Assembly: GCF_000685235.1 (NCBI RefSeq) | Contig: NZ_ARYH01000003.1 | Span: 62,001 to 126,000 of the forward strand | DNA: 64,000 nt | Direction of reading: 5' to 3' | DNA from: Hyphomonas adhaerens MHS-3 | GTDB lineage: Bacteria; Pseudomonadota; Alphaproteobacteria; Caulobacterales; Hyphomonadaceae | Shown: positions 31,591-39,495 of the stretch, in pieces | How positions within the stretch are numbered: the first letter of the stretch is position 1 | Layout: each line of letters starts with the position of its first letter | Notes under the pieces: model-generated | What the model was told of the DNA's origin: nothing | The model's input: only the letters and a program-made list of their open reading frames with translations | The model's database searches: none | Program-made: the position numbers and the translations under genes

Positions 31591-33465
31591 ATGCTCACCA
31601 TTACCAACCTCGATTTTCAGGTCGAAGCCCGGCCCCTGTTCGAATCTGCCTCCGCGCAGATCTCGGCCGGCTGGAAAGTCGGCCTTGTCGGCCGCAACGG
31701 CACCGGCAAGTCCACCCTGCTGCGCCTGATCCGCGAGGATGTGGAACATCCGACAAATGATGCCGCGATCCGGCTGAACACCGGCGCCCGGCTCGGCTGG
31801 GTCGCGCAGGAAGTCGCGCCGACCGACGAGACGGTGCTCGACGTTGTCCTCGCAGCGGATACCGAGCGCCACGCCCTCATGCAGGAGGCCGAGACCGCGA
31901 CCGATCCGAACCGGATCGGCGAGATCCATGAACGCCTGGTCGACATCGACGCCTGGTCGGCAGAAGCGCGTGCGGCCGAAGTGCTGCACGGGCTCGGCTT
32001 TTCAGATGACGACCTTGCCCGCGCGACGAAGGAATTCTCCGGCGGCTGGCGCATGCGTGCGGCGATTGCCGGCGTCCTCTTCTCGCAACCGGACTTCCTG
32101 CTGCTGGACGAGCCGACCAACTATCTGGACCTTGAAGGCGCCGCCTGGCTGGAAACCTATATCAGAAAGTATCCGTACACGGTCCTGATCGTCAGCCACG
32201 ACCGCGAAATGCTGAACCGCTGTGTGACGCACACAATGGCACTGGAGCACAAGAAGCTCTCCATCACGCCGGGCGGCTATGACGACTGGCTGAAACTGCG
32301 CGCCGCCAAGCTGGCCCAGCTGGAATCCCAGCAGGCGAAACAGGCCAAGGAACGCGCCCACCTGCAGAGCTTTGTCGACCGCTTCCGCGCCAAGGCCTCC
32401 AAGGCCCGGCAGGCGCAATCGCGCATCAAGATGCTGGAGAAGATGCAGGACATCTCCATCCCGGTTGCCGACCGCACGACGCCGTTCCACTTCCCGCCGC
32501 CCGCCGACAAGCTGGCCCCGCCCATGCTGGAACTGAAGGACGCCGATCTCGGCTATGGCGAAGACGCGCGTATCCTGTCGAAGGTGAACCTCCGCCTCGA
32601 TCCGGACGACCGCATCGCCATTGTCGGCGCCAACGGACAGGGCAAGACGACGCTGGTCAAATCGATCGCCGAACGCCTGCCGCTGATGGCGGGCAAGCGC
32701 GTCACGCCGAAAGCCGTGCGCATCGGCTATTTCTCGCAGGACCAGCTGGACGAGCTGTCCGAGGGCGACAGCGTGCTGGACCATGTGCGCCGCCTGTTGC
32801 CGCCTGACACACCGCCGGCGAAAGTCCGCGCCGCCGCGGCCGCCATGGGCTTTTCCGCCGAGAAGGTGGAAACCAAGGTCGAGAAACTATCGGGCGGCGA
32901 GAAAGTGCGGTTGCTGCTGGGCCTCATGTCCCACAGCGCGCCGCACATCCTGATCCTCGACGAACCGACGTCCCACCTCGACATCGACAGCCGCGAGGCG
33001 CTGATCTACGCGCTGAACGATTTCCCTGGCGCCGTCCTGCTGATCACCCACGATGTCTATCTCGCCGAAGCGACAGCCGACCGGCTGTGGCTGGTCAAGG
33101 ATGGCCGCGCCACGATGTATGACGGGGACCTCGAAGACTACCGCGCCCTCGTCATGAAGGCCGACCGGGCCGAAGGAAAAGCCGCGAAAGCGAAAGAGGC
33201 AAAACCAAAACAGGCCGCGGCAAAGCCTGCCGCCTCGCCGGAAGACAAGAAACGCCTCTCCGCCCTCAAGAAGCGGGCCCGCGAAGCCGAGGAACGGATG
33301 GAAAAGGCCAACGCCGCCATCGCACGGATCGACGCAAAGCTGGCCGAAGGCACCCCGCCGCCGGACCAGCTTGAAAAGCTCCTGAAGGACCGCGCGGCTT
33401 ACGCCGAAACGGCCGAAGAGGCTGAACACGCCTGGCTCGAAGCGGCAGAAGAGATGGATGCGTAG
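31591..33465 (+). CDS. ABC-F family ATP-binding protein
   Basis: 624 residues with two ABC domains and no membrane helices. Domain 1: GRNGTGKST (Walker A, about 36), FSGGWRMR, LLLDEPTNYLD. The linker with KQAKERAHLQSFVDRFRAKA is the ABC-F interdomain helix. Domain 2: GANGQGKTT, LSGGEKVRLLLG, LILDEPTSHLD. A Lys/Ala/Glu-rich coiled-coil C terminus (about 525-624) resembles Uup/YheS-type members that act on ribosomes or resolve stalled translation. The upstream sequence before ATG shows no Shine-Dalgarno motif. The hairpin array ends directly upstream and may affect its expression. Confidence 0.92.
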   Translation: MLTITNLDFQVEARPLFESASAQISAGWKVGLVGRNGTGKSTLLRLIREDVEHPTNDAAIRLNTGARLGWVAQEVAPTDETVLDVVLAADTERHALMQEAETATDPNRIGEIHERLVDIDAWSAEARAAEVLHGLGFSDDDLARATKEFSGGWRMRAAIAGVLFSQPDFLLLDEPTNYLDLEGAAWLETYIRKYPYTVLIVSHDREMLNRCVTHTMALEHKKLSITPGGYDDWLKLRAAKLAQLESQQAKQAKERAHLQSFVDRFRAKASKARQAQSRIKMLEKMQDISIPVADRTTPFHFPPPADKLAPPMLELKDADLGYGEDARILSKVNLRLDPDDRIAIVGANGQGKTTLVKSIAERLPLMAGKRVTPKAVRIGYFSQDQLDELSEGDSVLDHVRRLLPPDTPPAKVRAAAAAMGFSAEKVETKVEKLSGGEKVRLLLGLMSHSAPHILILDEPTSHLDIDSREALIYALNDFPGAVLLITHDVYLAEATADRLWLVKDGRATMYDGDLEDYRALVMKADRAEGKAAKAKEAKPKQAAAKPAASPEDKKRLSALKKRAREAEERMEKANAAIARIDAKLAEGTPPPDQLEKLLKDRAAYAETAEEAEHAWLEAAEEMDA

Positions 33466-33545
33466 GGTTTTCCGGATACGGAAAGCCAACGCCTTATATC
33501 TGTAGCCGGCACAACAGGCGAGCATCTATTCCGGCATCTGATTTT

Positions 33546-33581
33546 CGATCCGTCCGTAGATTTTTATTTGCTTACGGATCG
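33546..33581. repeat. inverted repeat in the gap after the ABC-F gene
   Basis: CGATCCGT (33546-33553) and ACGGATCG (33574-33581) flank an AT-rich 20-nt core (CCGTAGATTTTTATTTGCTT). It lies in the 219-bp gap before the secreted-protein gene and may be a regulator site or promoter-proximal element. No further support. Confidence 0.35.
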
Positions 33582-33684
33582 TGTTTCACTTGCTTGGAAT
33601 ACCAGATTTCATTACGGTGCCTTAATGATGGCTATTGGGCCACGTAAGCGCACACAAGCGCTCCAGATGTCTTGGAGACATACA

Positions 33685-34149
33685 ATGTACATTAAGGGAC
33701 TACTCATGTCAGCGGCGCTGACGGCTTTCGCGACTCCGGCACTCGCACAACTGGAAGTCTACGAGGACTACACAGTCAGCGATTCCGTCTGGGAAATTTC
33801 GACCATCAAGGTCGATGCAAATATGGGGGACTATTACCTCGAAGGGCTCAAATCGACCTGGATTGAATCAAACGAGGTCGCGAAATCTCTCGGCCATATC
33901 CAGGATTACAGGATCCTCGTCAGTACCCTGCCGGAAAGCGGCGACTTCAACATGCTCCTGTCGGTGAAGTATGCCAGCATGGCGGACCTTGGCCCGTCCA
34001 AGGAAAAATACGATGCCTTCATGACCGCCTGGGGCAATGCCAACGAGGACAGCTCCCGCGAAACCGCCAAGACGTATCCGGAGCTTCGCAAGATCACCGG
34101 TCAGTACCTGATGAATGAAGTGACAATGCTGGACTCCGCAGACGAATGA
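33685..34149 (+). CDS. secreted hypothetical protein (154 aa)
   Basis: 154 residues: signal peptide MYIKGLLMSAALTAFA with cleavage near ALAQ-LE. The mature part opens EVYEDYTVSDSVWEISTIKV and includes YLEGLKSTWIESNEVAKSLGHI and DYRILVST, a layout like a small dimeric alpha/beta-barrel (NIPSNAP/EthD-like) but not diagnostic. Function unknown, periplasmic. GGAGA lies 7 bp before ATG 33685; the longer frame upstream has no ribosome site or conserved features. Confidence 0.65.
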   Translation: MYIKGLLMSAALTAFATPALAQLEVYEDYTVSDSVWEISTIKVDANMGDYYLEGLKSTWIESNEVAKSLGHIQDYRILVSTLPESGDFNMLLSVKYASMADLGPSKEKYDAFMTAWGNANEDSSRETAKTYPELRKITGQYLMNEVTMLDSADE

Positions 34150-34242
34150 TCCAGAGGCCGTGGAGCCTGTCGATCTGACGGGGTCCACGGCAGCCTCCGG
34201 GCTGCCATAGCGCAGCGCCGGAACCTGCCTGACAGCATCGAC

Positions 34243-34269
34243 TGTCACAAAACCGCGCGCTGTCTCGTC
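34243..34269 (+). promoter_or_regulatory. ECF41-type promoter
   Basis: TGTCACA (34243-34249), exactly 16 bp, then CGTC (34266-34269). This is the published ECF41 consensus (TGTCACA-N16-CGTC) in full. It lies 25 bp before the start of the 128-aa gene, first of the operon that encodes the ECF41 sigma factor itself, so the factor very probably activates its own operon. Confidence 0.85.
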
Positions 34270-34294
34270 ATGTCCCTGAAACAGGAGACATGAC

Positions 34295-34681
34295 ATGTGG
34301 CGACCAATCCTTTTCCTCATCGCTGCGGTACATTCCGCGAATGCTCTGACCATGTGGTTTGCGCCGCATTTCTGGTACGGCGCAGTGCCCGGTGTTGCGA
34401 TGATGGGCCCCTTCAACCTGCACTTCGTACGAGACATCGCCCTCGCTTTCGGGATGAGCGCCGGGGCGCTTGCGTATGGCGCGCTGAAGGTCGACCGCTC
34501 AGCCGCCATCTGCGGCGCGGCATGGCCAGCCCTGCATGCGATTTTCCACATCTGGATCTGGTTCGCCCGCGGTCTGCCATTCGATCAGATCGCCTTGGTG
34601 AACCTCGCCGGTATCCAGCTTCCGGCCTGGCTCGCCCTCTCCGCAGCCCTCACGTTTACCCGAAAGGAGATCAGAGCATGA
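34295..34681 (+). CDS. small four-TM membrane protein (128 aa)
   Basis: 128 residues, four hydrophobic segments (about 3-20, 45-62, 68-88, 105-122), with HxWIWFARGLPF near the third. No named family is recognised; DoxX-like or related four-helix proteins are possible. First gene of the ECF41 operon, 25 bp downstream of the ECF41 promoter. Its stop overlaps the AhpD-like gene start (ATGA). The membrane gene may be the output or sensor partner of the sigma factor (inference). Confidence 0.7.
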   Translation: MWRPILFLIAAVHSANALTMWFAPHFWYGAVPGVAMMGPFNLHFVRDIALAFGMSAGALAYGALKVDRSAAICGAAWPALHAIFHIWIWFARGLPFDQIALVNLAGIQLPAWLALSAALTFTRKEIRA

Positions 34682-35214
34682 TCCGCAAATTCCTCCGCAG
34701 CAAAGCCCGCAAGATGGGCCAGCACTACAATTACGATGTCAGCTATATGCACGGCCTGATCGACATCAGCCCGGCGGCGGCCATCGGGCTCGGCCGCCTG
34801 CCCCAATTCTACAAATATCGCGGCCCGGCCGCCGGACAGGCCGCCTGGACCGGCGCCCTCCTCGCCTCCACACTGGAAGGCGATTGCGGCCCGTGCGCCC
34901 AGCTGGTCGTCGACATGGCCCTTGAGGGCGGCGCCGATCCGGCCAGCCTTCAGGCCTGCGCCGAAGGCCGTCCTCAGGAGGCTGGCGTGACCGGACTCGG
35001 CTTCCGCTTTGCCATGATGGCGATCACGGGTGACCCGCGCGCTGACGACCTCCGCCGCGAGATTGAGAGCGCGTTCGGAAAGAAGGCTGCCGTCTCGTGC
35101 GCTTTCGCCGCCGCGTCCGGCCGCATCTATCCCGTTCTCAAACGTGGCCTCGGCCACGGGCAGGCCTGCCAGAGGCTGGACTTTGGCGGCAAGGTCGTGA
35201 AGCTCGCCGCATGA
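34678..35214 (+). CDS. carboxymuconolactone decarboxylase/AhpD-like protein
   Basis: 178 residues, helical. The core LASTLEGDCGPCAQLVVDMAL has the CxxC of AhpD/CMD-type alkylhydroperoxidases, but the His normally four residues after the second Cys is Val here. CMD genes next to ECF41 sigma factors are the standard pairing for this group. The ATG at 34678 overlaps the upstream stop; its own stop overlaps the sigma factor start. Probably a redox-active partner whose activity triggers or is controlled by the ECF41 system (known association, exact role inferred). Confidence 0.82.
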   Translation: MIRKFLRSKARKMGQHYNYDVSYMHGLIDISPAAAIGLGRLPQFYKYRGPAAGQAAWTGALLASTLEGDCGPCAQLVVDMALEGGADPASLQACAEGRPQEAGVTGLGFRFAMMAITGDPRADDLRREIESAFGKKAAVSCAFAAASGRIYPVLKRGLGHGQACQRLDFGGKVVKLAA

Positions 35215-36080
35215 CTGCCGACACTGCCCTGTTCGAAGCCGAGCGCCCGGCCCTGACAGCCCTGTGCTATCGCATGCTGGGCGAGCGGGCGGGCGCGGAA
35301 GACGCGGTGCAGGACACCTGGCTGCGCTGGGAGCGGGCCGACCACGAGGCCATCGAGAACCCCAGCGCCTGGCTGCGCCGCACCGCCACGCGCATTGCGA
35401 TCGATGCCCTGCGCTCGGCCCGGGCGCGTCGCGAGACCTATCCCGGCCCGTGGCTGCCGGAGCCGTTGGTGGAGAGCGAAAGCCTCGGTATCGAAGCGCG
35501 CTTCGAACTCGCGCAGGAATGCGAGTTGGCCCTGCTCTGGGCGATGGAGCGCCTGTCGCCGACAGAACGCGCCGCCTTCATTCTGCGCGAGGCCTTCGAT
35601 GCCGGTTATGACGAGATCTCCGCCGTCACAGGAAAGTCCCAGGCTGCCTGCCGCCAGATGGTCAGCCGGGCGCACCGGCGCCTGCAGGAAAACGGCCCGC
35701 GCTTCGATGCCCCGCCCGCCGAAGTGGCGGACCTGCTGCAGCGCTTCGTTGCGGCGGCCAATGCGCTGGACCATGACGCGGCGCTCTCCCTCTTTGCGCC
35801 AGCCGCGGCGGCCTATACCGACGGCGGCAAGAAGGCCCGTGCAGCGCTCCGTCCACTGATCGGTCCGGAAGACATCACCCAGGTGCTGATGGCGGTCATG
35901 GCCAAGGCCGCGCAAGCAACGACCCAATGGTCGGTGGAGCCGAGCCTCGCCAATGGTGCGCCCGCGATCGTGCGGCGGCTGGACGGCCGGGTGGACCTTG
36001 TCCTGACGCTGGCGCCGTCCTCTGATGGCCGCATCGGCTGGCTCTACGCCATGCGCAATCCGGACAAGCTGCCTGGCTAA
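35211..36080 (+). CDS. ECF41-family RNA polymerase sigma factor
   Basis: 289 residues. Sigma2 region (about 12-75: ALCYRMLGERAGAEDAVQDTW), linker with YPGPWLPEPLV, a hallmark of ECF41, then sigma4 (about 110-165: ERAAFILREAFDAGYDEIS, SQAACRQMVSRAHRRL). The C-terminal 115 residues form the fused SnoaL-like domain (TDGGKKA matches the DGGGK motif region) that acts as an internal anti-sigma or activity switch instead of a separate anti-sigma factor. Start ATG at 35211 (ATGA with CMD). The matched promoter is at 34243. Confidence 0.92.
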   Translation: MTADTALFEAERPALTALCYRMLGERAGAEDAVQDTWLRWERADHEAIENPSAWLRRTATRIAIDALRSARARRETYPGPWLPEPLVESESLGIEARFELAQECELALLWAMERLSPTERAAFILREAFDAGYDEISAVTGKSQAACRQMVSRAHRRLQENGPRFDAPPAEVADLLQRFVAAANALDHDAALSLFAPAAAAYTDGGKKARAALRPLIGPEDITQVLMAVMAKAAQATTQWSVEPSLANGAPAIVRRLDGRVDLVLTLAPSSDGRIGWLYAMRNPDKLPG

Positions 36081-36712
36081 GCCGGGTCCGACAGCATCCG
36101 GTCGCAGAAAGCGTCGTGGGACGCGCGGATTTCGTCCAGGGCATGGTGGATAACCTGGCGCTCCGGATCGAACATGAGTTCCAGCGTCATGCCCCGCAGC
36201 GACAGGATCAGCATGCGCGTATGAACCACCAGTGCGTCGGGGTCATTCACGCCGGCTTCGGCACCGAGACGCCGGGTATTGGTATCCAGCTCGATATCGA
36301 TCTCCCGCGTCACGCGGATCAGCATCGCGGCCAGTTCGGTGTCCCAGCGCGCAGCGAGCAGCACTTCTGTCACGGCCGCGGACATCGGCAGGCTCAGCGT
36401 CTCCCAATACAGGTCACACAGCCGCCGCAATCGCTCGACCGGGTCGGCAATGCGATCGAACCGGGCGCGCGTATCGGCCATCATGGCGCGCATGGCCGCC
36501 TCGATGGTCGCAGCCATCAGGTCCAGCCGGGTCGGGAACTGGTTCAGAACGGAGCCGCGGCTGATCCCGGACTTCGACATCACCGCCTCGATCGAGGTCC
36601 CCGCACAGCCGCGCTCGTTCAGGCAATCGATGCAGGCCTGGATCAGCTGTTTGCGGGTTTCCTCCCCGCGGCGTGTCCGCCGCCGTCCCCCGTGCACATT
36701 TGTTTCGGTCAT
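36077..36712 (-). CDS. TetR/AcrR family transcriptional regulator
   Basis: 211 residues. Helix-turn-helix near 15-60: RGEETRKQLIQACIDCLNER, TSIEAVMSKSGISRGSVLNQ, FPTRLDLMAATI. The C-terminal helical ligand domain is undefined. Divergent from a cupin-SDR-ADH operon 200 bp away; the shared gap has a palindromic operator, so it probably represses that operon and itself. Start MTETNVHG at 36712 is taken over a frame 28 codons longer. Its stop overlaps the ECF41 gene stop tail to tail. Confidence 0.9.
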   Translation of the reverse strand: MTETNVHGGRRRTRRGEETRKQLIQACIDCLNERGCAGTSIEAVMSKSGISRGSVLNQFPTRLDLMAATIEAAMRAMMADTRARFDRIADPVERLRRLCDLYWETLSLPMSAAVTEVLLAARWDTELAAMLIRVTREIDIELDTNTRRLGAEAGVNDPDALVVHTRMLILSLRGMTLELMFDPERQVIHHALDEIRASHDAFCDRMLSDPA

Positions 36713-36789
36713 TCCGTTCGCCGCTTCCTGCCCTGCCGGCGCCGATAATGGCCAGCGCCCTGCGCGCGTCAACCGCGCCGGCCTAATAC

Positions 36790-36826
36790 TAGTCAATGTT
36801 GACTATTTATGTTTTCCAAGCATATT
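36790..36826 (+). promoter_or_regulatory. promoter with overlapping TetR-type operator
   Basis: TAGTCAA-TG-TTGACTA (36790-36805) is a perfect 7-bp-arm dyad. Its right arm contains TTGACT (36799-36804), a good -35, followed 16 bp later by CATATT (36821-36826) as -10. A repressor bound to the dyad would block the -35. It serves the cupin operon (start 36913) and lies 78 bp before the TetR start. Confidence 0.65.
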
Positions 36827-36912
36827 GGCACCCGCAGGTAGACACGGTCATGAGACCGGCGCCTGCAGGCGTGCCCCGCAACGCACTTGCGGCTTCTTGG
36901 AGGAACACAGAC

Positions 36913-37446
36913 ATGACCGACGCACCCGCTGCCGAAAAACCGGCAGCAACCGGCTACCAGATTTTTCGCACATCCGAAGCGCTCTCGCTGGACGAGACGG
37001 CGCATATGGAAGTGGCGGACATAACCCCCGACCTCGAAGCCGGCATCGGCGCAGCGCTGGAAGCCGGTTTTGCCGAGGGCAATGTGGTCAAGACCCTGTT
37101 CTCGCAGCCGGGATTCAGCCTCACCCATGCCTGGTTCAAGAGCGGCTTCCCGCTCCCTCTGCACACGCACAGTTCCGATTGTCTCTACTATATCGTCGCT
37201 GGCAGCCTCCAACTGGGCACAGACACGCTGGGCCCGGGCGACGGTTTCTTCCTGGATGCGGGCAAGGCCTACCGCTACACGCCCGGCCCCGACGGCGTGG
37301 AAGTGCTTGAATTCCGCACCCAGGAAGACTTCGACATCAAGTTCCTCGCGAAGACGCTGCCTGCCTGGCAGAAAATTTCGGGGGTGATCTCCGAGCGCCG
37401 CTCCGCATGGGCAGATGAGTCTCCTCCCAGCTCAGTCCTGTCCTGA
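36913..37446 (+). CDS. cupin domain protein
   Basis: 177 residues. Cupin motif 1 is PLPLHTHSSDCLYYIVAGSLQ (HxH, then the usual Glu position lost to Asp/Cys), motif 2 around GPGDGFFLDAGKAYRYTPGP. The metal-binding site is probably partial. No catalytic class can be named; enzymes and sugar- or small-molecule-binding proteins share the fold. GGAGG lies 8 bp before the ATG. First gene of the TetR-controlled cupin-SDR-ADH operon. Confidence 0.8.
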   Translation: MTDAPAAEKPAATGYQIFRTSEALSLDETAHMEVADITPDLEAGIGAALEAGFAEGNVVKTLFSQPGFSLTHAWFKSGFPLPLHTHSSDCLYYIVAGSLQLGTDTLGPGDGFFLDAGKAYRYTPGPDGVEVLEFRTQEDFDIKFLAKTLPAWQKISGVISERRSAWADESPPSSVLS

Positions 37447-37461
37447 CGGAGCGGCAAACGG

Positions 37462-38250
37462 ATGACGCATAAACGCTTCGACAACAAAGTCGCCATCATC
37501 ACCGGCGCCGCCTCCGGCATCGGCGCGGCCACCGCGCGCCTGATGGCAAGCGAAGGCGCAAAGGTCGTGCTGGCAGACATTTCCGGAGACGCGGCAAATG
37601 CCCTTGCCGCGGCGCTCGGTCCGGATGCCATGGCGGTGACCTGCGATGTCTCGAAAGAGGCAGAGGTCGGCGCCCTCATCAAGGCTGCCGCCGACACGCA
37701 CGGACGGATCGACATCCTGTTCAACAATGCCGGTATCGGCAGTTTCGCGAACACAGTGGAATTGCCGCCGGACCAGTGGGAACAGGTGATCGCGGTTGAC
37801 CTGCACAGCGTCTATTATGCCTGCCACCATGCCATTCCGCATATGCCCCGCGGCAGCGCAATCGTGAACACAGCATCCATTTCAGGCCTGGGCGGGGACT
37901 ACAGGTTTGCCGCCTACAACGCCGCCAAAGGGGCCGTGATCAACTACACAAAGGCGCTTGCGGTGGACCATGCCCGCGACGGCATTCGCGTAAATGCCTT
38001 GTGCCCCGGTCTCGTCGAAACACCGATTACAGCCGGGTTGAACCAGATGCCCGGCCTGCCGGAGGAATGGCACAAGCGCATTCCGTTGGGCCGCGGCGCC
38101 CAGCCGGAGGAAATGGCAAACGTGGTCGCCTTCCTCGCCTCGGACGCCGCCTCTTACATGACCGGCTCCATTATCGTGGCGGACGGCGGCACCACAGCGC
38201 ATACCGGCCAGCCGGAAGTGGCGCAGTTCGCCGGCATGCCGGAGGCTTGA
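37462..38250 (+). CDS. SDR family oxidoreductase (FabG-like)
   Basis: 262 residues: TGAASGIGAATARLM, NNAG at about 89-92, Ser in NTASISGLGG, YNAAKGAVI (Tyr/Lys about 153-157) and the C-terminal GSIIVADGGTTAHTG. The DISGD after beta2 favours NAD(H). Probably oxidises a secondary alcohol together with the next gene; substrate unknown. The stop TGA is immediately followed by the ADH ATG. Confidence 0.92.
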   Translation: MTHKRFDNKVAIITGAASGIGAATARLMASEGAKVVLADISGDAANALAAALGPDAMAVTCDVSKEAEVGALIKAAADTHGRIDILFNNAGIGSFANTVELPPDQWEQVIAVDLHSVYYACHHAIPHMPRGSAIVNTASISGLGGDYRFAAYNAAKGAVINYTKALAVDHARDGIRVNALCPGLVETPITAGLNQMPGLPEEWHKRIPLGRGAQPEEMANVVAFLASDAASYMTGSIIVADGGTTAHTGQPEVAQFAGMPEA

Positions 38251-39312
38251 ATGCGCGCGCTCACCCTGCAGGGAAAATCGTTTCGCATTGCGGACCTGCC
38301 TGACCCGTCCCCCGACGCCGGACAGCTGCTGGTCCAGCCTCTTTTCACCGGCATCTGCGGCAGCGATCTCAGCCTGCGCAAGCAGATGGCGGAGCTGGCC
38401 GATGAGACCCCGTCAGAGGCGCAAGACCAGTTGCCCATCATCGTGCCCGGCCACGAATTCTCGGCAGTTATTGTCGGCATCGGTCCGGGTACGGAGACTG
38501 AGTTAAAGCCGGGCGACCGGGTGACCGGCCTGCCCTTCACGCACAGCCATGACGGCCCGGCCTGTATCGGCCTCTCGCCCGACCACAGCGGCGGACTGGC
38601 GACACTCTCCTGCATTGATGCCGTGCGCACCTTCCGTATTCCGGACGGGATCCCGAACGATCTGGCCGCGCTGACAGAACCACTCTCGGTAGGCCTGCAC
38701 GCAGCGAACCTCGCCAATCGCAATGATGGCCCGAACATGGTGATCGGCTGCGGCCCGGTGGGGCTCGCCGTCATCCTTGCGCTCAGAATCGCCGGACGCG
38801 GCCCCATCCTCGCAGCGGATTTCTCTGCCGAACGCCGCGCCGTCGCCGCCAGCCTCGGCGCTGACATCGTGCTCGATCCGGCCACCGACAGCCCGTATGA
38901 CCGCTGGAGTGACCTCGGCCACGCGCCTGCCCAGATGTCACCGCTGCTGGCGCGGGATTTCCGTGGCCGGCCGCCGGGGCTGAACATTTTCGAGTGCACC
39001 GGCGCGCCCGGCGTCATGGGCCAGATTGTCCAGTCCGCCCCGGTGCATTCCCACATCATCGTGGTCGGCGTCTGCCCCCATGATGAGACAATCACGCCGG
39101 TGGAAGGCATCGCGCGGGAACTGGCGCTGGAGTTCAGCTTCGCCTACCGGCCCGAGGAATTCCGCACCGCGCTCGCCCTCATCGAGGCCCATGCCGATCA
39201 GGCCGCACGCCTGATCACCAGCCGCCAGCCTCTGGCCGGCACCGAAGCGGCGTTCGACGCGCTCGCCAAGGATCCCCATGAAATCAAGATCCTGATCGAC
39301 CCGAACACCTGA
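38251..39312 (+). CDS. zinc-binding alcohol dehydrogenase-like MDR protein lacking the structural zinc lobe
   Basis: 353 residues. N-terminal GroES-like catalytic domain: FTGICGSDLSLR (Cys ligand region), VPGHEFSAVI (His-Glu), PGDRV; then Rossmann part VIGCGPVGLAVILALRIAG and DFSAERRAVAASLGAD. The usual four-Cys structural zinc lobe is absent: the stretch where it should sit reads THSHDGPACIGLSPDHSG. Members of this kind (threonine/sorbitol dehydrogenase-like, structural-zinc-free) exist. Last gene of the TetR-controlled operon; substrate unknown. Confidence 0.87.
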   Translation: MRALTLQGKSFRIADLPDPSPDAGQLLVQPLFTGICGSDLSLRKQMAELADETPSEAQDQLPIIVPGHEFSAVIVGIGPGTETELKPGDRVTGLPFTHSHDGPACIGLSPDHSGGLATLSCIDAVRTFRIPDGIPNDLAALTEPLSVGLHAANLANRNDGPNMVIGCGPVGLAVILALRIAGRGPILAADFSAERRAVAASLGADIVLDPATDSPYDRWSDLGHAPAQMSPLLARDFRGRPPGLNIFECTGAPGVMGQIVQSAPVHSHIIVVGVCPHDETITPVEGIARELALEFSFAYRPEEFRTALALIEAHADQAARLITSRQPLAGTEAAFDALAKDPHEIKILIDPNT

Positions 39313-39411
39313 GGCGGGCCGGGTCACAAAAAATATCGAGCGTCAGGCCAGATTTCTGCGACGGATTCCGGGCGCTCGCGCGTTTCAATAACAGGACGCA
39401 ACGCCGCGTTC

Positions 39412-39464
39412 CGCGCTTTGCCTGCCGCACAAGCCCAAATCGACCCGGCGGCAGGCGAAGCGCG
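39412..39464. terminator. 17-bp inverted repeat between convergent genes
   Basis: CGC-GCTTTGCCTGCCGC (39412-39428) pairs with GCGGCAGGCGAAGC-GCG (39448-39464); one G-U pair, 19-nt loop. It lies between the ADH (plus) and amidohydrolase (minus) stops. It lacks U-tracts, so a factor-dependent or bidirectional terminator is the best guess; a protein-binding or REP-like site is possible. Confidence 0.5.
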
Positions 39465-39495
39465 ATTCCTGAAATTCAGATGCCTGCCGGGGCGG

